Assembly: GCA_022747635.1 (NCBI GenBank)
Contig: JAKTNV010000009.1
Span: 25,036,122-25,100,121, forward strand
Reading direction: 5' to 3'
Source of the DNA: Hetaerina americana
Lineage: Eukaryota; Arthropoda; Insecta; Odonata; Calopterygidae
DNA length: 64,000 nt
Positions within the stretch are counted from its first letter, which is position 1; every line of letters begins with the position of its first letter. Of the stretch, positions 24,287 through 36,650 are shown one piece after another. The position numbers and the translations under genes are program-made. The notes beneath the pieces were generated by a model. It searched no databases, was not told the DNA's origin, and saw only the letters and a list, made by a program, of their open reading frames with translations.

Positions 24287-24314
24287 TTTCGGTGGTCCCA
24301 GCCACCTTCATCAG
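24287..24314 (-). other. Hammerhead-like RNA core, minus strand
   Basis: On the minus strand, CTGATGA, one extra A, GGTGG, loop CTGGGA, CCACC and GAAA occur in order. All conserved core bases are present. After GAAA (TCCCGCAGTGAG) I see no clear stem III, so the complete three-way junction is not supported. It faces the plus-strand core at 24051. Confidence 0.5.
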
Positions 24315-24343
24315 GGTAGAAGGAGTCACTGATATGCAAGCAT

Positions 24344-24387
24344 ATATTATTATAGGTAATCTACCGGTTAAGGTAGGTTTTGGATAG
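24344..24387 (-). repeat. LINE 3'-tail motif, solo copy
   Basis: In minus orientation it reads CCAAAACCTACC, TTAACCGGTAG, ATTACC and then a TAA-rich end. It is one of five copies of the tail in the window (29722-29770, 40621-40666, 54631-54680, 56274-56320). CTACC and GGTAG can pair in a short hairpin. Confidence 0.65.
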
Positions 24388-24406
24388 AAACAACTTGATA
24401 TGTACG

Positions 24407-24445
24407 AGGGCTGTCAAGAAAGTACGTTCGAAGCGTGTGCTAAGC
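24407..24445 (+). mobile_element. Possible solo mariner terminus
   Basis: TACGAGGGCTGTCAAGAAAG is a mariner-type end: TA followed by CGAGGGYTGTC. It matches the TIR of the deleted mariner at 49059-49831. No transposase remnant or partner end is visible nearby. Confidence 0.35.
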
Positions 24446-27105
24446 TGCGTCCAAACTTGTTGGGCATTAGGGAGCATACTTTTATGTGCCTGAATGTTAG
24501 GCGCCTAATGGACAGGCAGCTTGAATTTGGACACCCTACGCAGTGGTACTGCCATATATGTAGCTAAGAATAAGGAATAAACAGATGATGATATCCGAAT
24601 GTAACTCTTTTAATACTTGAGATAGGTAGTGCCATCATTTTAGTGCATTTTTAAAACCGCGTAATGGTTTTTGCGTAATCCTGAGTTCACTTTTCAATTC
24701 ATGCGGCAATCTTTTATTAAAGTTTTTAATTTCTTTCTTTTAATTTAGGAGCTTGGGCGATTTTGTGTACTAGTTTCGTATTCAATTTCTCTTATAGGAC
24801 TATATTTTACTTTATAGATTATCCGTTTTTTAATATTTTGCTTACATTTTCAGGTCAGATAGTATTACATTTCAATAATTTCAAACTTTTTATCCTGTTT
24901 ATAAGGTATATTACTCCAGGATAATTTTTCGGTCATTAATCCTAGTCAGTAATTCTTTTGAGATATACTTTGTGTCATGTGTAGTTCATTTATATTAATG
25001 CGTACTTTTATCGCTAAGTGTTTTACATTTATAAGTTGAGCTTAGTATCAATTCAATATTTATCCTACAATTAGTCTTTTTTGGCGCTTTTTCATTTTTG
25101 TTGGTTTTATTACTCGTTGGTCCCACGTAGCGAAACGGTGACCCCTTTGGCAAAGGTTTGGTGAACGACCTATGATTATGCAGTTGGATTCATGCACACA
25201 GCTTAGGGCATTACTAAATGCTTACACTTTCTAAACGCAATATTACCTTCGAAGGTTATTTTCCGTAATGTTTATACACCAAAATAAGTTTTGCCAAGCT
25301 CACAAACGAGGTATGGTTGCAAACACGATGACAAAGACGATGTTCTTCGCCATGAAATGAAGCACCAAGCAAAAAAATGTCCTTACCTCTACATTCCAAA
25401 TGTCTGTATCCAATAACTTGATAAAATAAAGTAATTAGAAGAATTAATCCATATTCATGCGGAAGACGGCAAATTTTTCTTGCTCTCGAAAAGCTCTGAC
25501 TTTTACGACCTCGTATTAATAAAGCCCTTTGGTTTTCCAACAAGTAAAGAGTCCCTCGAAGAAATAACCAATATAATTGTAATAAGCAAATATTAAACAC
25601 TCCCGCCATGGCGAATATTCTTCGGCTAGTCGTCTCGCTTTTTACACTTGGAATTATGGGGTGGCAATATGGCGTATTTAGGACACTCTTCTTGTGTCGT
25701 AAATCCGGGGTCCGAAATAGGTGCCTAAATTTGCGCCCTCTCGCTGCCTAACGAGTTTGGACACTCTTCAAGATGGCGTCCACCCTAAATCGGGCGATTT
25801 AGGCGCCTACATGACGAGTCTGGACACAGCTCTAGTTTGGCGGTGGGTAGGGCTAGAGTCACCATGTTGGTGTCTCAACGTCCTCTACTCAGTACACATC
25901 CTGCAGTGGTAAAATGCAGACTTTGATTCTTCTACTTAGCTTACTGCGACCTGTTAAAATGTGCGCTGCGTTAAAAAATCCCGCGAGTTGTCAGCGATGG
26001 TAGTCCAGAAAGCAGCTTACGTTTTTAAGTCAGATGTGGACCTAGAGAGTAGGCAGTTTTATTAAATAGATTTGCACATTTTAAAACTATTTTCCTGCAT
26101 ACTTGTCATTCAAATTGAGGCATTTATCTTAATGATACAAAGCTTTGCAATTCACAATTTGTTCTTAACGTGATGAGATGAGTCAAAGTACAAGTTGTCC
26201 ATTTCTTTTGACGGCTTCCCGAGGGAATCAGGAAAATGTATTATGGGACCTGTTTACTTGTGGAGACGAATGTGAAACAAAGGTCTGGAATCATGATTAA
26301 TGACAATGTTAGTACCGCAGTTTTTATCGCCTTCGTACAAGGTCACTGGGAGGACAGAAGTGGGATGAGAGGAAGCTGAGGCAAGCGGAGATTTCTAGCA
26401 GTACGGCCACAGCTACTTTCGCAGCGCAGCCTTTTTGTTGGGTTTGCAAAAACGGCGATTTGTGTTCGCACACTATCCGAGAGCAGCATGCGGCACAGAG
26501 CTTTCAGTGATGCTCAACCGACCACGCTGCAAGACTAGCGGGAGGAGCTTTGGTGAATGGCTTACACACTGCTGTCCTGCTCCAGAATCCCAGACTCCAG
26601 AGGCTTCAGCTGCAGTATTTCACACGCCCTTTCACGGGTGTACGAAGAAGTAATACGATTCGATCTGTGAATTGGAATTTGTTTTTTTTTTCTGAAGGCG
26701 CTGATGTGTACAAGGCAGATTGAGTCTCAGTGATATTGCTCACATTGTGAACCAGAGAGCGCCGTCAATCCAAATGCCAGTTATGGCAAAGAGATTTTAT
26801 TTGAAAAAACAATAGGATTACGGAGTTGTTGTCGGATAGTTTGATCCAACAATTATGTTAAGCGGCTGTACTAATTCTTGGAAACTTTCTGCGACTGCCA
26901 ATTGTTGATTTCGAATATCTGTTGGAGAAAGTAAAATTCCAAAATTAAGGAGCAAGGTGCTTTGACGAATGCTTTTACAACAGTTCTCAATGAGAATAGC
27001 TCTTACAGAACGCTTGGCGTTAACTTTAAGATACTTGATCGCAATTCGAAGTACATTTTTATTTTTTCAGGACATGAATGCATGCATATATGTATGCAAA
27101 CTAAA
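24446..27105. other. No gene recognised; two related short repeats
   Basis: Mostly featureless. About 24449-24540 (minus) and about 25730-25850 (plus) share strings such as AGTTTGGACGCAGCT / GAGTCTGGACACAGCT and TAGGCGCCTA / TAGGCGCCTA, suggesting two members of a short dispersed repeat. A 117-codon minus frame at 25256-25609 has no recognisable domain. Confidence 0.35.
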
Positions 27106-27107
27106 GA

Positions 27108-27195
27108 AGGTGTGGTAGTCCAGAGGGTATAGCGATGGGCCACTGTCCGGAGAGAGATGATTCTATTCCTTGTGACATCTCTGGACACCCCCAGT
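27108..27195 (+). repeat. tRNA-derived SINE fragment
   Basis: GTGGTAGTCCAGAGGG (A-box region), GCGATGGGCCACTGTCCGG and GATGATTCTATTCC (B-box region) follow in order. The head resembles the minus-strand head of 58232-58506 (AAGGTAGTCCAGTAGC). Confidence 0.5.
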
Positions 27196-27715
27196 TTTGC
27201 CCAATCCGTTAGATTTTATATCTAATCTGTTCGCTCGCATAACATTAGTGAGCAGATATATTTAAATATTATATTTTTATGAATAAAAATTTATAATAAT
27301 AATTTTCCGTTGTCCGAATTGTTTAAAAAAGGCAGAATGAAACGTGAAACGTTACTGTGCGCGTACGTTAAAGTAGTTGATCATATTTTTATGCACGGAT
27401 TATTATACGTAGTACGATCTCTATCCTCACTTCTGGTTCTCATACATTTTAGCGAAGACTTGTCTTTGAATTTACACTTTTTCTGGTGTACACTATGCAA
27501 CACAGAAATGGTGTAGTATTTAGTACTGCTTCCAAGTTAAAGTAGTTGTGTGTTGACATAGATTAATGTACACTTTGTAGTACAGGACTGGTGATAAGTA
27601 GTATTTCACTCTTCATTTACATGGACATTTTGGTTATGGATAGCTAATGGTTTTAGGGCCCCTTTATCTTGAGGCAGTTTTTAATCATTTGACGGAATCT
27701 CATTTTAACAGTAAG
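27196..27715. other. No gene recognised
   Basis: AT-rich, with no recognisable signature. Confidence 0.5.
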
Positions 27716-27719
27716 TTTT

Positions 27720-28130
27720 GGTGGTCTACCATTTAAGTTAGCTTTCGGATGCAATCGGACTCATAAATCCTGCTGGACAAGGCGTAACCATTGTATGCCT
27801 ATCAACTCGCTTTAGATACCAAGTTTTCAAGTGCGAAACCATGTTTCACGCCAAAAGTTTTCTCTAATCTTTTCCCAAGGTCCCAATTAAACATCCTTAT
27901 CTTTTCTCTCTGAAAGCTTCTTTGCCTAATGCAATAATTCTTCCAATGATCCTACGACTTTAACCATCTTGATCTAAAACATTTCCTAGATTAGTAAACT
28001 TTTAAAACTGTTCCAGTCTGATGACCTAAAAACGTACGAGGTAACTTATCCTTCCTCTTTCTCGAAAACCTCATAATCTTTGTTTTGTTCCCAATTTTTC
28101 TCATTACGACTTGAAATTACGTAATAACAT
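27720..28130 (-). pseudogene. LINE relic, minus strand
   Basis: The minus strand encodes NKTKIMRFSRKRK, then LEQF, then NLGNVLDQDG and IIGRIIALGKEAF. This is the pattern C-terminal to the RT catalytic core in an arthropod LINE family (KTKVMxxSRKR...EQVxxFxYLGxVLDQDG...RRIALGKEAF). Two in-frame stops lie within it, and it is followed by weaker similarity to about 27720. It is the same family as the fragments at 29160-29735, 39580-40666 and 40680-41130. Confidence 0.7.
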
Positions 28131-29155
28131 AGTGTATGTCCCCATTAATAGCTTGTCTGCTTCCTTTGGTTTATGACGCCGTGGCTGTGAATTTTAGGGT
28201 ACATTGCAGGGGTGCTATGCAGTGTATCTATATGAATATGGTCTTTCAGGAAGTTTTGCTGATATGATTATTATATGAACTTCTATGATGGGATAAAAGC
28301 CAAGAAATATTGTTGATAAACGTTATTTGTCATTGACGTTAACAGGTTAAATAGAGAAGCATCTTGCGAGATAGGTAAAGGACCATGTATAGTTTACAAG
28401 TTTGCTCATATGATCTATCACCGCAAACATACACGTGTGTTGGTACAGAACTGGTAAAGCATGCGTTACAGAAGGTTTCATTGATTATATTTCTAAATGG
28501 AGCTTACCTTGCACCATCTTCGTTTTGATGTCACCAACATCAATGCAACTGCATAGCACTGCAGTATATTTTACATATGAGTAACTATGTAGTGTTCTTA
28601 AAGCCATCCTCGTTTTTCCGTGTACGCTGGCACACTCAGGATCAAATATGCAGAAAGATAGCCCGAATAATTCGAAGTTCTCAGAAGGAAACCGGGGTTA
28701 AAACATGAAATGAAGACATTTAAATCCAAAACGTGGAAATTTACAGTGTCTGGAATCTCAAAATTTGAAAATTCCAGGCGTTATCCCAAATATTGTGCTA
28801 GCTGTCAATATTCCAAATTTTATGTTCAATAAACTTTCAACCAGAAAAATATGTAATATTTTACCACGGTAATGTGGAATCCCTGCAATGCTCTTAGAAC
28901 TTATCAGGCTATCCTTGCTAGTAATATCTTGGTATCGTAAAGCTTTTTTTCTATATTCAGCCTGGAAAACAAAAACCATCCAGATTTAGAGCTCTAACGT
29001 TAGGGATCAGTGCTATGCCTACTGAATTTCGTAACAGGTAGTTCCATACAAAAACATATCAATGAGAAACGTGTGAATTTATCCACTTTCAGTAAAATTT
29101 GATTTTTTTGGTCCAGCCTAATGTGCAGAACAAACAATTTCCTTTTCTGCGAATC
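28131..29155. other. No gene recognised
   Basis: AT-rich, with no recognisable signature. Confidence 0.5.
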
Positions 29156-29159
29156 GAAC

Positions 29160-29490
29160 AATATTTAGATAGATATCGTAAGTCCACTTTTCCTGCCTCC
29201 ATAGGATTTCTCCCAACAAACCCCTGTCTTCGCCCACCATACCAATTACTTCCTCATTTGTTTCCTTCTCTGTCCATTTCACCTTCTCCATTCTTCTCCA
29301 AATCTACATTTCAAAAGCCTCCAATGTACGTCTATCCTCCTACTTCAATGACCACGTTTCCGCGCCGTTCATAGCTACGCTCCATATCAAAGTTTTTACG
29401 AGTCTTTTCTTAATATCCTTACTTAACGTCCATGTCATCAACTCCCTCCTCCTTGTGAAAGCCTCTTTGCCTAGCGCAATTCTTCTCCAA
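29160..29490 (-). pseudogene. LINE relic, inverted half of a head-to-head pair
   Basis: The minus strand encodes RRIALGKEAFTRRRELM, KRLVKTLIWSVAMNGAETW and, after a frameshift near 29340, EDRRTLEAFEM, IWRRMEKVKWTE and EEVIGMVGEDRGLLGEIL. This is the region C-terminal to the LINE reverse transcriptase, quite well preserved, with at least one stop (W to stop in FEMW). It stops at about 29490, where the next part of the same ORF appears on the opposite strand. Confidence 0.75.
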
Positions 29491-29499
29491 TTGTACCAT

Positions 29500-29735
29500 G
29501 ACTCAGGAAAAGTGGATGAAGGGGGTATTGATCGGCAGTGGGATGTTGAAGACTGCAATAGAGGGGAGAATGTTAGGTAAACGAGGATAGGGAAGAAACA
29601 GGGATGTTGGACGGGATGAAGGGAGGAAGAAAATACTCAGAGATGAAGAGGGACCTGATGTAGATAGGATGCTGGATTTTGTGTTTTGTTAGGAGTCACA
29701 AAATATTTATTTAGTAGCTGTGTCCATCCAAAAAC
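29500..29735 (+). pseudogene. LINE relic, 3' half of a head-to-head pair with tail
   Basis: The plus strand encodes LKTAIEGRMLGKRG and further degraded sequence, matching the LINE C-terminal end (LLKTxIEGRxxGKRGRGR). It runs into the 3'-tail motif. In ORF order it follows the minus-strand fragment at 29160-29490. The two are best explained as one insertion whose 5' part is inverted. Confidence 0.65.
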
Positions 29736-29770
29736 CTACCTTAACCGGTAGATTACCTAATAATAATAAT
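29722..29770 (+). repeat. LINE 3'-tail motif
   Basis: CCATCCAAAAACCTACC, TTAACCGGTAG, ATTACC and TAATAATAATAAT. Here it directly follows the LINE C-terminal relic, which identifies the motif as that family's 3' end. Confidence 0.7.
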
Positions 29771-30395
29771 CGTGTTTCCAAGGGCAGTCAAGCAATCATA
29801 GATAGGTTTTTTTGTCCCTGATAAATATTACATATCATTTTAGGCTTCATTCAGACTACATTCTTGATTTCCTATGTATAATTTTCATCTTTATTCTGTA
29901 TTAGTTCCCCTTCTGCCATGCTTGAAAGATGAACTGAAGTGGTGCGGCATAGCTTTTCGCGGGCCCTAGATGGGGAGAGTATAATGGGGGCCTGAATAGG
30001 GAGGAGGAGAAATAAGGGAAAATATTTCGAATTCCTTGTGAAAACTCGAATTTACCTTAATTTGGACTCATGCAGCCTAAAATACTACTCTTTTTTTTCT
30101 TAAATGGTATCCAAGTCACATTTTATCTGCAAATATTTTTTTAAATCAAGGGTATTTTTTTTTGGTCGGATACTGCAGTGTTCCTATACGGGCTCAGGCA
30201 GGGTCGATACAGGTGTGGATCCCGTTGCGGCCGGCCACCCACGTCACCGCCCCTGCAGAATGGGAATGCGAACAGAAGGACTTCACTGGGAAATCCCTCA
30301 GCCGCGCGAGCAAGTTTTCTCTTGCCGATAATATATGGCCACCTTTTTATACTCAATTGGCGTGGTAATACTTAATGTTTCCAAAACTTGTCATT
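29771..30395. other. No gene recognised
   Basis: No supported gene. 30160-30330 is GC-richer, with overlapping frames on both strands and no recognisable domain. Confidence 0.4.
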
Positions 30396-30399
30396 TAGG

Positions 30400-30680
30400 A
30401 GAGAACATAAGCGTAGATTTGATACTTTTGAGGAGCAGGTATCGAGAAGATTGGTGAAAATAAAATGGAACACAAATGAGTATGTAATGGGAATGGTGGG
30501 GAGAAGCTAGTAGATTATGGTGAGAAATTTGTAGCCTTCGGAAGGTTGCAGTAGACTGTTACTCAAGATGAGAGAATATGCGAGGTGGAGGGAGGAGAAG
30601 GTTGGGCGTTTTTGGACGGGTTGGAGCTAGATGGAACGTGTGAGGACCAGAAGAATAGTTTTGGCTGGGTTTTATGAAGT
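30400..30680 (+). pseudogene. LINE relic
   Basis: The plus strand encodes RRFDTFEEQVSRRLVKIKW and NEYVMGMVG, then stops, then LKMREYARW. This matches the LINE pattern RRLxxFExxxWRRMxKIKW...NEEVLxMVGE. It is a decayed fragment of the family seen at 29160-29735. Confidence 0.55.
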
Positions 30681-32380
30681 TTCGTTCAACTGAAGGTTAG
30701 CTGTAAACACTGGTTAAGGCCAAAACTCAGTCTCATGACCACTAGTTTGATTGAAAACCGACTGTTACACTGCTCCACAACCCACCGATGATGTTACTAC
30801 GGTTACAATGAACAATCTCATTCGTTTATATTGGAATTCGTCAATAATTTCCAAATAAAGTTAGAATTCTCATTGATCAATCACTAGATTTGACGAGACC
30901 CAAAACCTTGCCTAAGGGCCTGATTTTCATTTCAAACTGTGCTTTGAGGTTCTCATTTCTTTTAGAAGACCACGGCATTTGATGGTGATTTGGAGGGTAC
31001 GTCTTAAAATATACCACTGGGATACTAGAGGGAACACTACAAAAAAAATCCACAAATTTGTTTCCCCTCGATTTGCACCTCTTGGCTTTTAGCCTTACTC
31101 GCATGCTATATCCAAGCGTCCATTCACTCTTTTATACATATATATCTTGGCCCACTGCCCTAGACAGAAGTGAGTTGGGGTAGGCAATGGTCGCCTCAAG
31201 GCTTCATCCCGGTCTGTTCGGGAATGTTGCCCACTTCACTCAAGTCAACCGCCGAGAGGCGGCGCGCATCGCCTTTGTGAAGACGACCACCTGTTGGCCA
31301 TCGGCAGAACTATTTGATCTTGCCGTCTCTCTCTCTCGCGACACTGCTGCCCCTTTGTGGAGCCGCCTTTTTCAACTAATCGATTGCTGACACTGCTCGT
31401 TTCGTTCCTTCCGATTACGGTGGCCTGGCCCACCCCCTCCCACTGATACCCTTGTCCCCTTTTCCCGGGATTAATTCCACTGGTGTCCAAGAAAACGAGT
31501 TTTTGGGTAGGGGTACATTCCAGTGTCTCGCGCCTAATTAAGTTGTACCTTCTCGCGAAAGTAGGACCATCGATAATGCATCAATATCAAAAGAAAGAGG
31601 CAACTAATTGATTTTATCATCTCGTTAGACCCTATAATTTCGTTTAATAATGGCTACCTACTTATGGAAAGAGATAATGAGACTGGAATTGAGGTGAGCT
31701 TTGTACGGTGAAGTACCTTCGTTCTAAATTCAAATGGACAAGTTCTCATTTTAGCAAAACGAGAAAAACACCGCATCTAGTGTAAGTGCACCGTGACATA
31801 TAGTGCAGTTGAAAGAGGCTATTGCTAACGACGAAATATCAGATGTTGATACAGACTTGGTTAACTCAGAATTGGTAAACGAAAATATATCCTTCGTTCT
31901 ACATACACACACCTCGCTTGTTTTTATAAACCACAACGATAAACTAATGACGCGAGAGAAGCCTGGTAGAAAGAGCTATGCGAGGATATGGTGAGTTTAC
32001 ATAGAGGGAATAAAATGGGTACCCTTTACGGAAAAAGTGAAAGGGCCGTCAAGGAGAAGGAAAGGAAAATCCGTTCGCACTACGAGATAAACGTCAGAAA
32101 AATTGTTAACCTAAAGCCTAAGAATTAAGGAAATATTGGAAGAACGCAAAGGTGAACTATGCGGTAGACATTTTAGGCCAGTGAGTTTAGATGTAGACGG
32201 AATATGATATGGAATGAGACCCAGGCATACGTACTTACGTAAGAGATAGAGAATGATAACGTAGAGAAATGAAAAGCAACAATGCGTACAAAACTACCTA
32301 CGATACGATTTTTACGATTCTGGTAACATAATGTATATGAGATAGAAAGTTGGACCGAAGACTTCGCTAGATCGCCACTA
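30681..32380. other. No gene recognised
   Basis: A moderately GC-rich segment at 31150-31490 carries overlapping frames on both strands without a recognisable domain and a small hairpin, GCCGAGAGGC. The rest is AT-rich. Confidence 0.4.
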
Positions 32381-32541
32381 TTAACTCCCAAAGCAAAAAG
32401 GGAAAGGCAGCTCTATCCGAGGATAATAGGACCCTAAATTTGATTTCACACGCAGCTAAGGTATAAACTCCCAAACCAAAAAGGGAAAGGCAGCTGTATC
32501 CGATAGAACCCTAAGTTTGACTTCGCATGCAGCGAGGGTAG
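32381..32541. repeat. Two-copy tandem repeat, about 80 bp each
   Basis: Copy 1 (32381-32463) and copy 2 (32463-32541) share AAAAAGGGAAAGGCAGCT, TATCCGA, ACCCTAA and TTTGA followed by GCAGC. They differ by substitutions and a short deletion. A related piece (AAGTTTGATTTCACTCGCGG) lies at 39475-39504. Confidence 0.75.
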
Positions 32542-35305
32542 GATCATCAATAAGAAGAATGAAAAAGATGACAAATGTTCACATTTCACTGGAACGCTAG
32601 GGCGGGTTAATTTTTACCCAATCTCGTTTTTAAATCATTTTTTTGCATGCGTAATGAGAACATAATTTCTTTTTTATGTCCTTTAACATTTTGGTAGATT
32701 TTTGTGTTCAGAACATTTCTGCGTATCATTTTTTTCATCGATTCCTTTATTTCCGAATTTTCGTCTGACTTCCCTACGGATTGTTCACCCGTACACGCCG
32801 CTTTACTTCTAAGCTGTCACTAACACTACACAAAATATATTTGAATCCCATGCTTAATCGTTCAATGACACGCTCTTTAGCTGTATGTACATACTGACTG
32901 CACCCATTAAATCCAACCAAAATCCCTAGCATAGCTATCTCCGAAGAAAAAAAGGATAGGGTTTGGAGAGGATATTATCACATATATCTACATATACGAA
33001 ATTCCCCGCAAGCCGCCGCAATTGTGTGTGGCGGGGGGTGTTATATCACCATCCGTAAAAGAGAACAAAACATGCAAAATCAGCACATCCATTCCAAACC
33101 TATACCCACAGTGGCGTATACATTCATGCAAAAACTCTTTCAACGTACACGCATGCAAATGCATATACTATCAACTATCAAACAATTGCACCCTAGGATG
33201 CAGTAAAAACTTTATCCAATACGAATTAAATACATTTGGAGAAGGGAATGAAAAATGAGAACTTTAAGGAAGTGCAGAACAAAAAAGGTGTATTTTGTGG
33301 CTTCCGAGGTTGGCTACTTAAGGAGAATTTATTGGCTCAAATTTTTTTCGCGTACAGGGAGCGTCTTCAGGGGCTTGGCACACGAGTGATCATGATTCAC
33401 GATGAAGTGAATGACTCGTTGGATGACACTGAAGGATCTTAATAGAGGGGTCGGTACTGAAGCGCATTGTGGATCGATACGAGAGATGGGAGTTGATAGG
33501 GTAATGTGATTTAGAAACGAGGCAAGACCGTAGGTTTTGCTCAATCATTAAGATTCATACGGACTAACACTTCATTGAAACACGCTACAGGCGCAGTTGA
33601 AAAGTTCCGAGGGATAAAAATCAAGTTATTAGGAATCCGGATATGAATATATAGTACATCATCGTCAATCCCATTTGCTACCCGGTGACAGATGAATATC
33701 AATCAGAATCAGACGATAAAGCTCAAAATCAATCGCATTCTAGGAGGAAATTAGAAAAAATGAGTTTTACCAAGATTCATTTGAAACCAAGAAAAATACC
33801 AAGAATCATATGAAAAAGTAAAAATTTAAAATGAATCTATGTAGAGTAAGTATGGGAGATTCTTTCAAGGCAAGGCGAGAATGCAGAGAAAAACATAGGA
33901 ACGGAATTATTGGTATGCGTTAGAAAGCAATGGACCAAACATATTATTATTGGAAGAATGGGGAAAGAAGTAAATGTAAGTACGTTTCTGTTGCTGTTGC
34001 CATCTATAGCGCATCGAGTTATGTAAAACAAAGTAAGAAGAGGAACTAACAGAGCAAACAGTGCAGTGAAGAAATAAGAAATCTCAATGAGACGGAAGAA
34101 TGGACACGCGAAATATGAGAAGACAAAGGAAGGAAAACAGGAAAAAGTTACGTGTTAATTTTAAAACGGGTATTGTGTCATTCAAAGGATTGCAGTTAGT
34201 TTTGTGCGCATTACAGAACCAATGACGGGGAAATATGGTAACACGAAATAACTAAGAGGCATCATTAAAGGGATTTTCAAAAGTTATCAGGAATAGTTTA
34301 AGCAACTCGGCTAAATTTCATTTAGAAATCAAAAAGATAATTTTTGGTAAATATAGTATAACCGAGGAAGAGCTAAATAAAGTGTAATGTGAAGAAATAT
34401 TCTAGAAACGTTAAAATGTCCCTCCTAGGAGTGTTCACTAAGTAGTTCGATCATCCATCGCCAGATGTACGAAGCGTCGCATGACTGAGCCACAAGGTAA
34501 GCGGCAGTCTTAGTTACGTTACCTTACATTGGTGTCGCTGTAGCTGCTGAGAGCGTGTCGGAGGGAAGATACGCTGTGTTTAAGATGTGAACGTCAACAT
34601 CCTAGCAAAAAATCTTTATAATTTATGATCGAGTCAGCTGTTAGGCTTGGTAAAATCTGCCATTCTATAGTTTTGTATCCATAACGGACAGAGCAGTTCT
34701 GCTCCATGGAAGTGACGGTGTAGTTATTGTAACACGTAAGCGCCTGACAATTTATTTTTTGAAAAAAATACCAAAACTCTCTCTTTAATCATAAATTTTA
34801 CTTTTCGTCACGATATAGCTGAAAATTATATAACGCACCAGTTTAAATAAATGTTTTACTCCTCCCGGTCAAAATGTATGTTCCGTAAATACGAAAAGCT
34901 GTTCCTCTAACCATCAACACCCCTAACTCCTTGCTAACCAGGTATCACTGTAGAGAATCAGTAAACTATCTTTTTTGTGTCTAGTCATATCTATTACTAG
35001 AAAGCCACCACTGAAAATGCTGACTAGTGAACGTTGAGAATTTTTGGAGTCATTTAGGCGTCGTCATGGGTACAGGGCAAGGAAACTTCTGCGGATATCG
35101 TACTTCTGGGCGCTCATTAAGGACACACAAATATATGATTATAGAACGTGAAATGACGGACAGTAGAAATTCCTTTGGCCGTAACCCTTTTGTACCCCTC
35201 CCAAATGATTAAACTCTAGGACACAAAAATAGGAAAATAAAAGAGGTTTTCCCCTCATCATTTCGCAAATCCTGGCGTAATCACCCACCGTAAATAGCAA
35301 AGATG
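32542..35305. other. No gene recognised
   Basis: AT- and A-rich sequence, no recognisable coding or repeat signature. Confidence 0.5.
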
Positions 35306-35308
35306 GCT

Positions 35309-35430
35309 TCACGTATGAGGGTTGTCAGAAAAGTTTCCGACCTCAACATGAAGACGACAGCATTCTTCAACTAAAGTTGAGGAATGCGTTTGCGCATGCG
35401 TTCCTGTAACGATGGTTGCCTGATTCTGCA
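35309..35430 (+). mobile_element. Possible solo mariner 5' end
   Basis: TATGAGGGTTGTCAGAAAAG followed by TTTCCGACCTCAACATGAA resembles the TIR plus 5' UTR of a mariner. No transposase similarity or partner end follows. Confidence 0.35.
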
Positions 35431-36645
35431 AACTTTCCATAACCTTACTCTTTCAGTTAAATTCAACAATCAATTAGATCGTATGACATAAAAAATGAAG
35501 TATTCAAAAAAATGTCCTTGATTATTGCAGCAGGTCATCAGGTTCCCTCCAGCAGATTGGAATTCTGGTTTCGCTACCTGAGGAATATCTCAATATTCAA
35601 AAGACCTAGAGACTATTAAACATTCAAAGTATCGGAATTTCAAAAAATTATCATAATTTAGATTTAGCTTAGAACATCGGAGACTTAGCGTTGAATGCAC
35701 GTTTCAAGAATGATATACTTTTCTCATCACGTCCCTGTCCAATTTTCTGATGACGAAGAAGGTAGCCGCAAATCGAGTTCATCTGTGAAAGACAGCGGAC
35801 GTTCATTGCTTCATCATGACATTTACTGAAATAATCCTGTTCGAATGAGTTCATGGAGCTGGTGAAGTGAAAGAAATTAGGACTCTTACAGTACGTAAAT
35901 GAATTAATTTTTGGAAAAATGTATTTGCGCCTTTGTCTTTTGACACATTAACCCTTTTGAGTACATTTTATAACTGTTAGAGGATGGACAAAAGAAAGAA
36001 AAAATTAAGAAGGAAACTTTGGACAGAGAAGAATCAAGTAGTTTTCGATGAGGATGATGGCGCGTGGATCATTTACGCTGAAACGGCAGAAAGAAATCCG
36101 AAACGCAGCTATTTAAATATCCAATGTTGTACTTAAATCTAAAGCCATTCACGCCAACAATAGGGCTTGAACAAGGATTTTGATTTTCCCCAAAACCTAT
36201 TTTAGATCGCTACCATGGAACAGAAGGTGGAAAATGGTCCAATAAACATATACCGTTCCATTTGTGGATGACAAAGTATGTTTTGCAAAAAAACAGAATA
36301 TGACGCACATATTAAATAAAAGCTGGCAGAAAATAAAATACTTGGGAGTTATTGGCGAGTACAGAGAAAGCATTGTACTTGGTTATTTGAGAAAAATTAG
36401 TGGATAGGGAGATAGAAAAAAGAACGATGGTAAATGTGTACCAATACGAGGAGGTGGGAGTTTTGTAGTGGGAGATAATTAGCATGGATGGAAAGCATAT
36501 AAGGTGTGTATGTTGGAAAAAAAGCCAAAGAGAAAAAATTGATGTATGCAATTCGATGTAAAATATATTGTTCGCAGAAAACAAACGTAAGTTCACTTTA
36601 CACTTTCAGACTTCACGTCGTGGATAGTTTGATGTCAATATTAAA
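35431..36645. other. No gene recognised
   Basis: AT-rich, with no recognisable signature. Confidence 0.5.
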
Positions 36646-36650
36646 TGGGT

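Noticed and set aside
34430..34760. Possible additional mariner 5' region
   Set aside because: The string CACTAAGTAGTTCGA recalls some mariner ends, but there is no TIR partner, no TA boundary and no transposase similarity.
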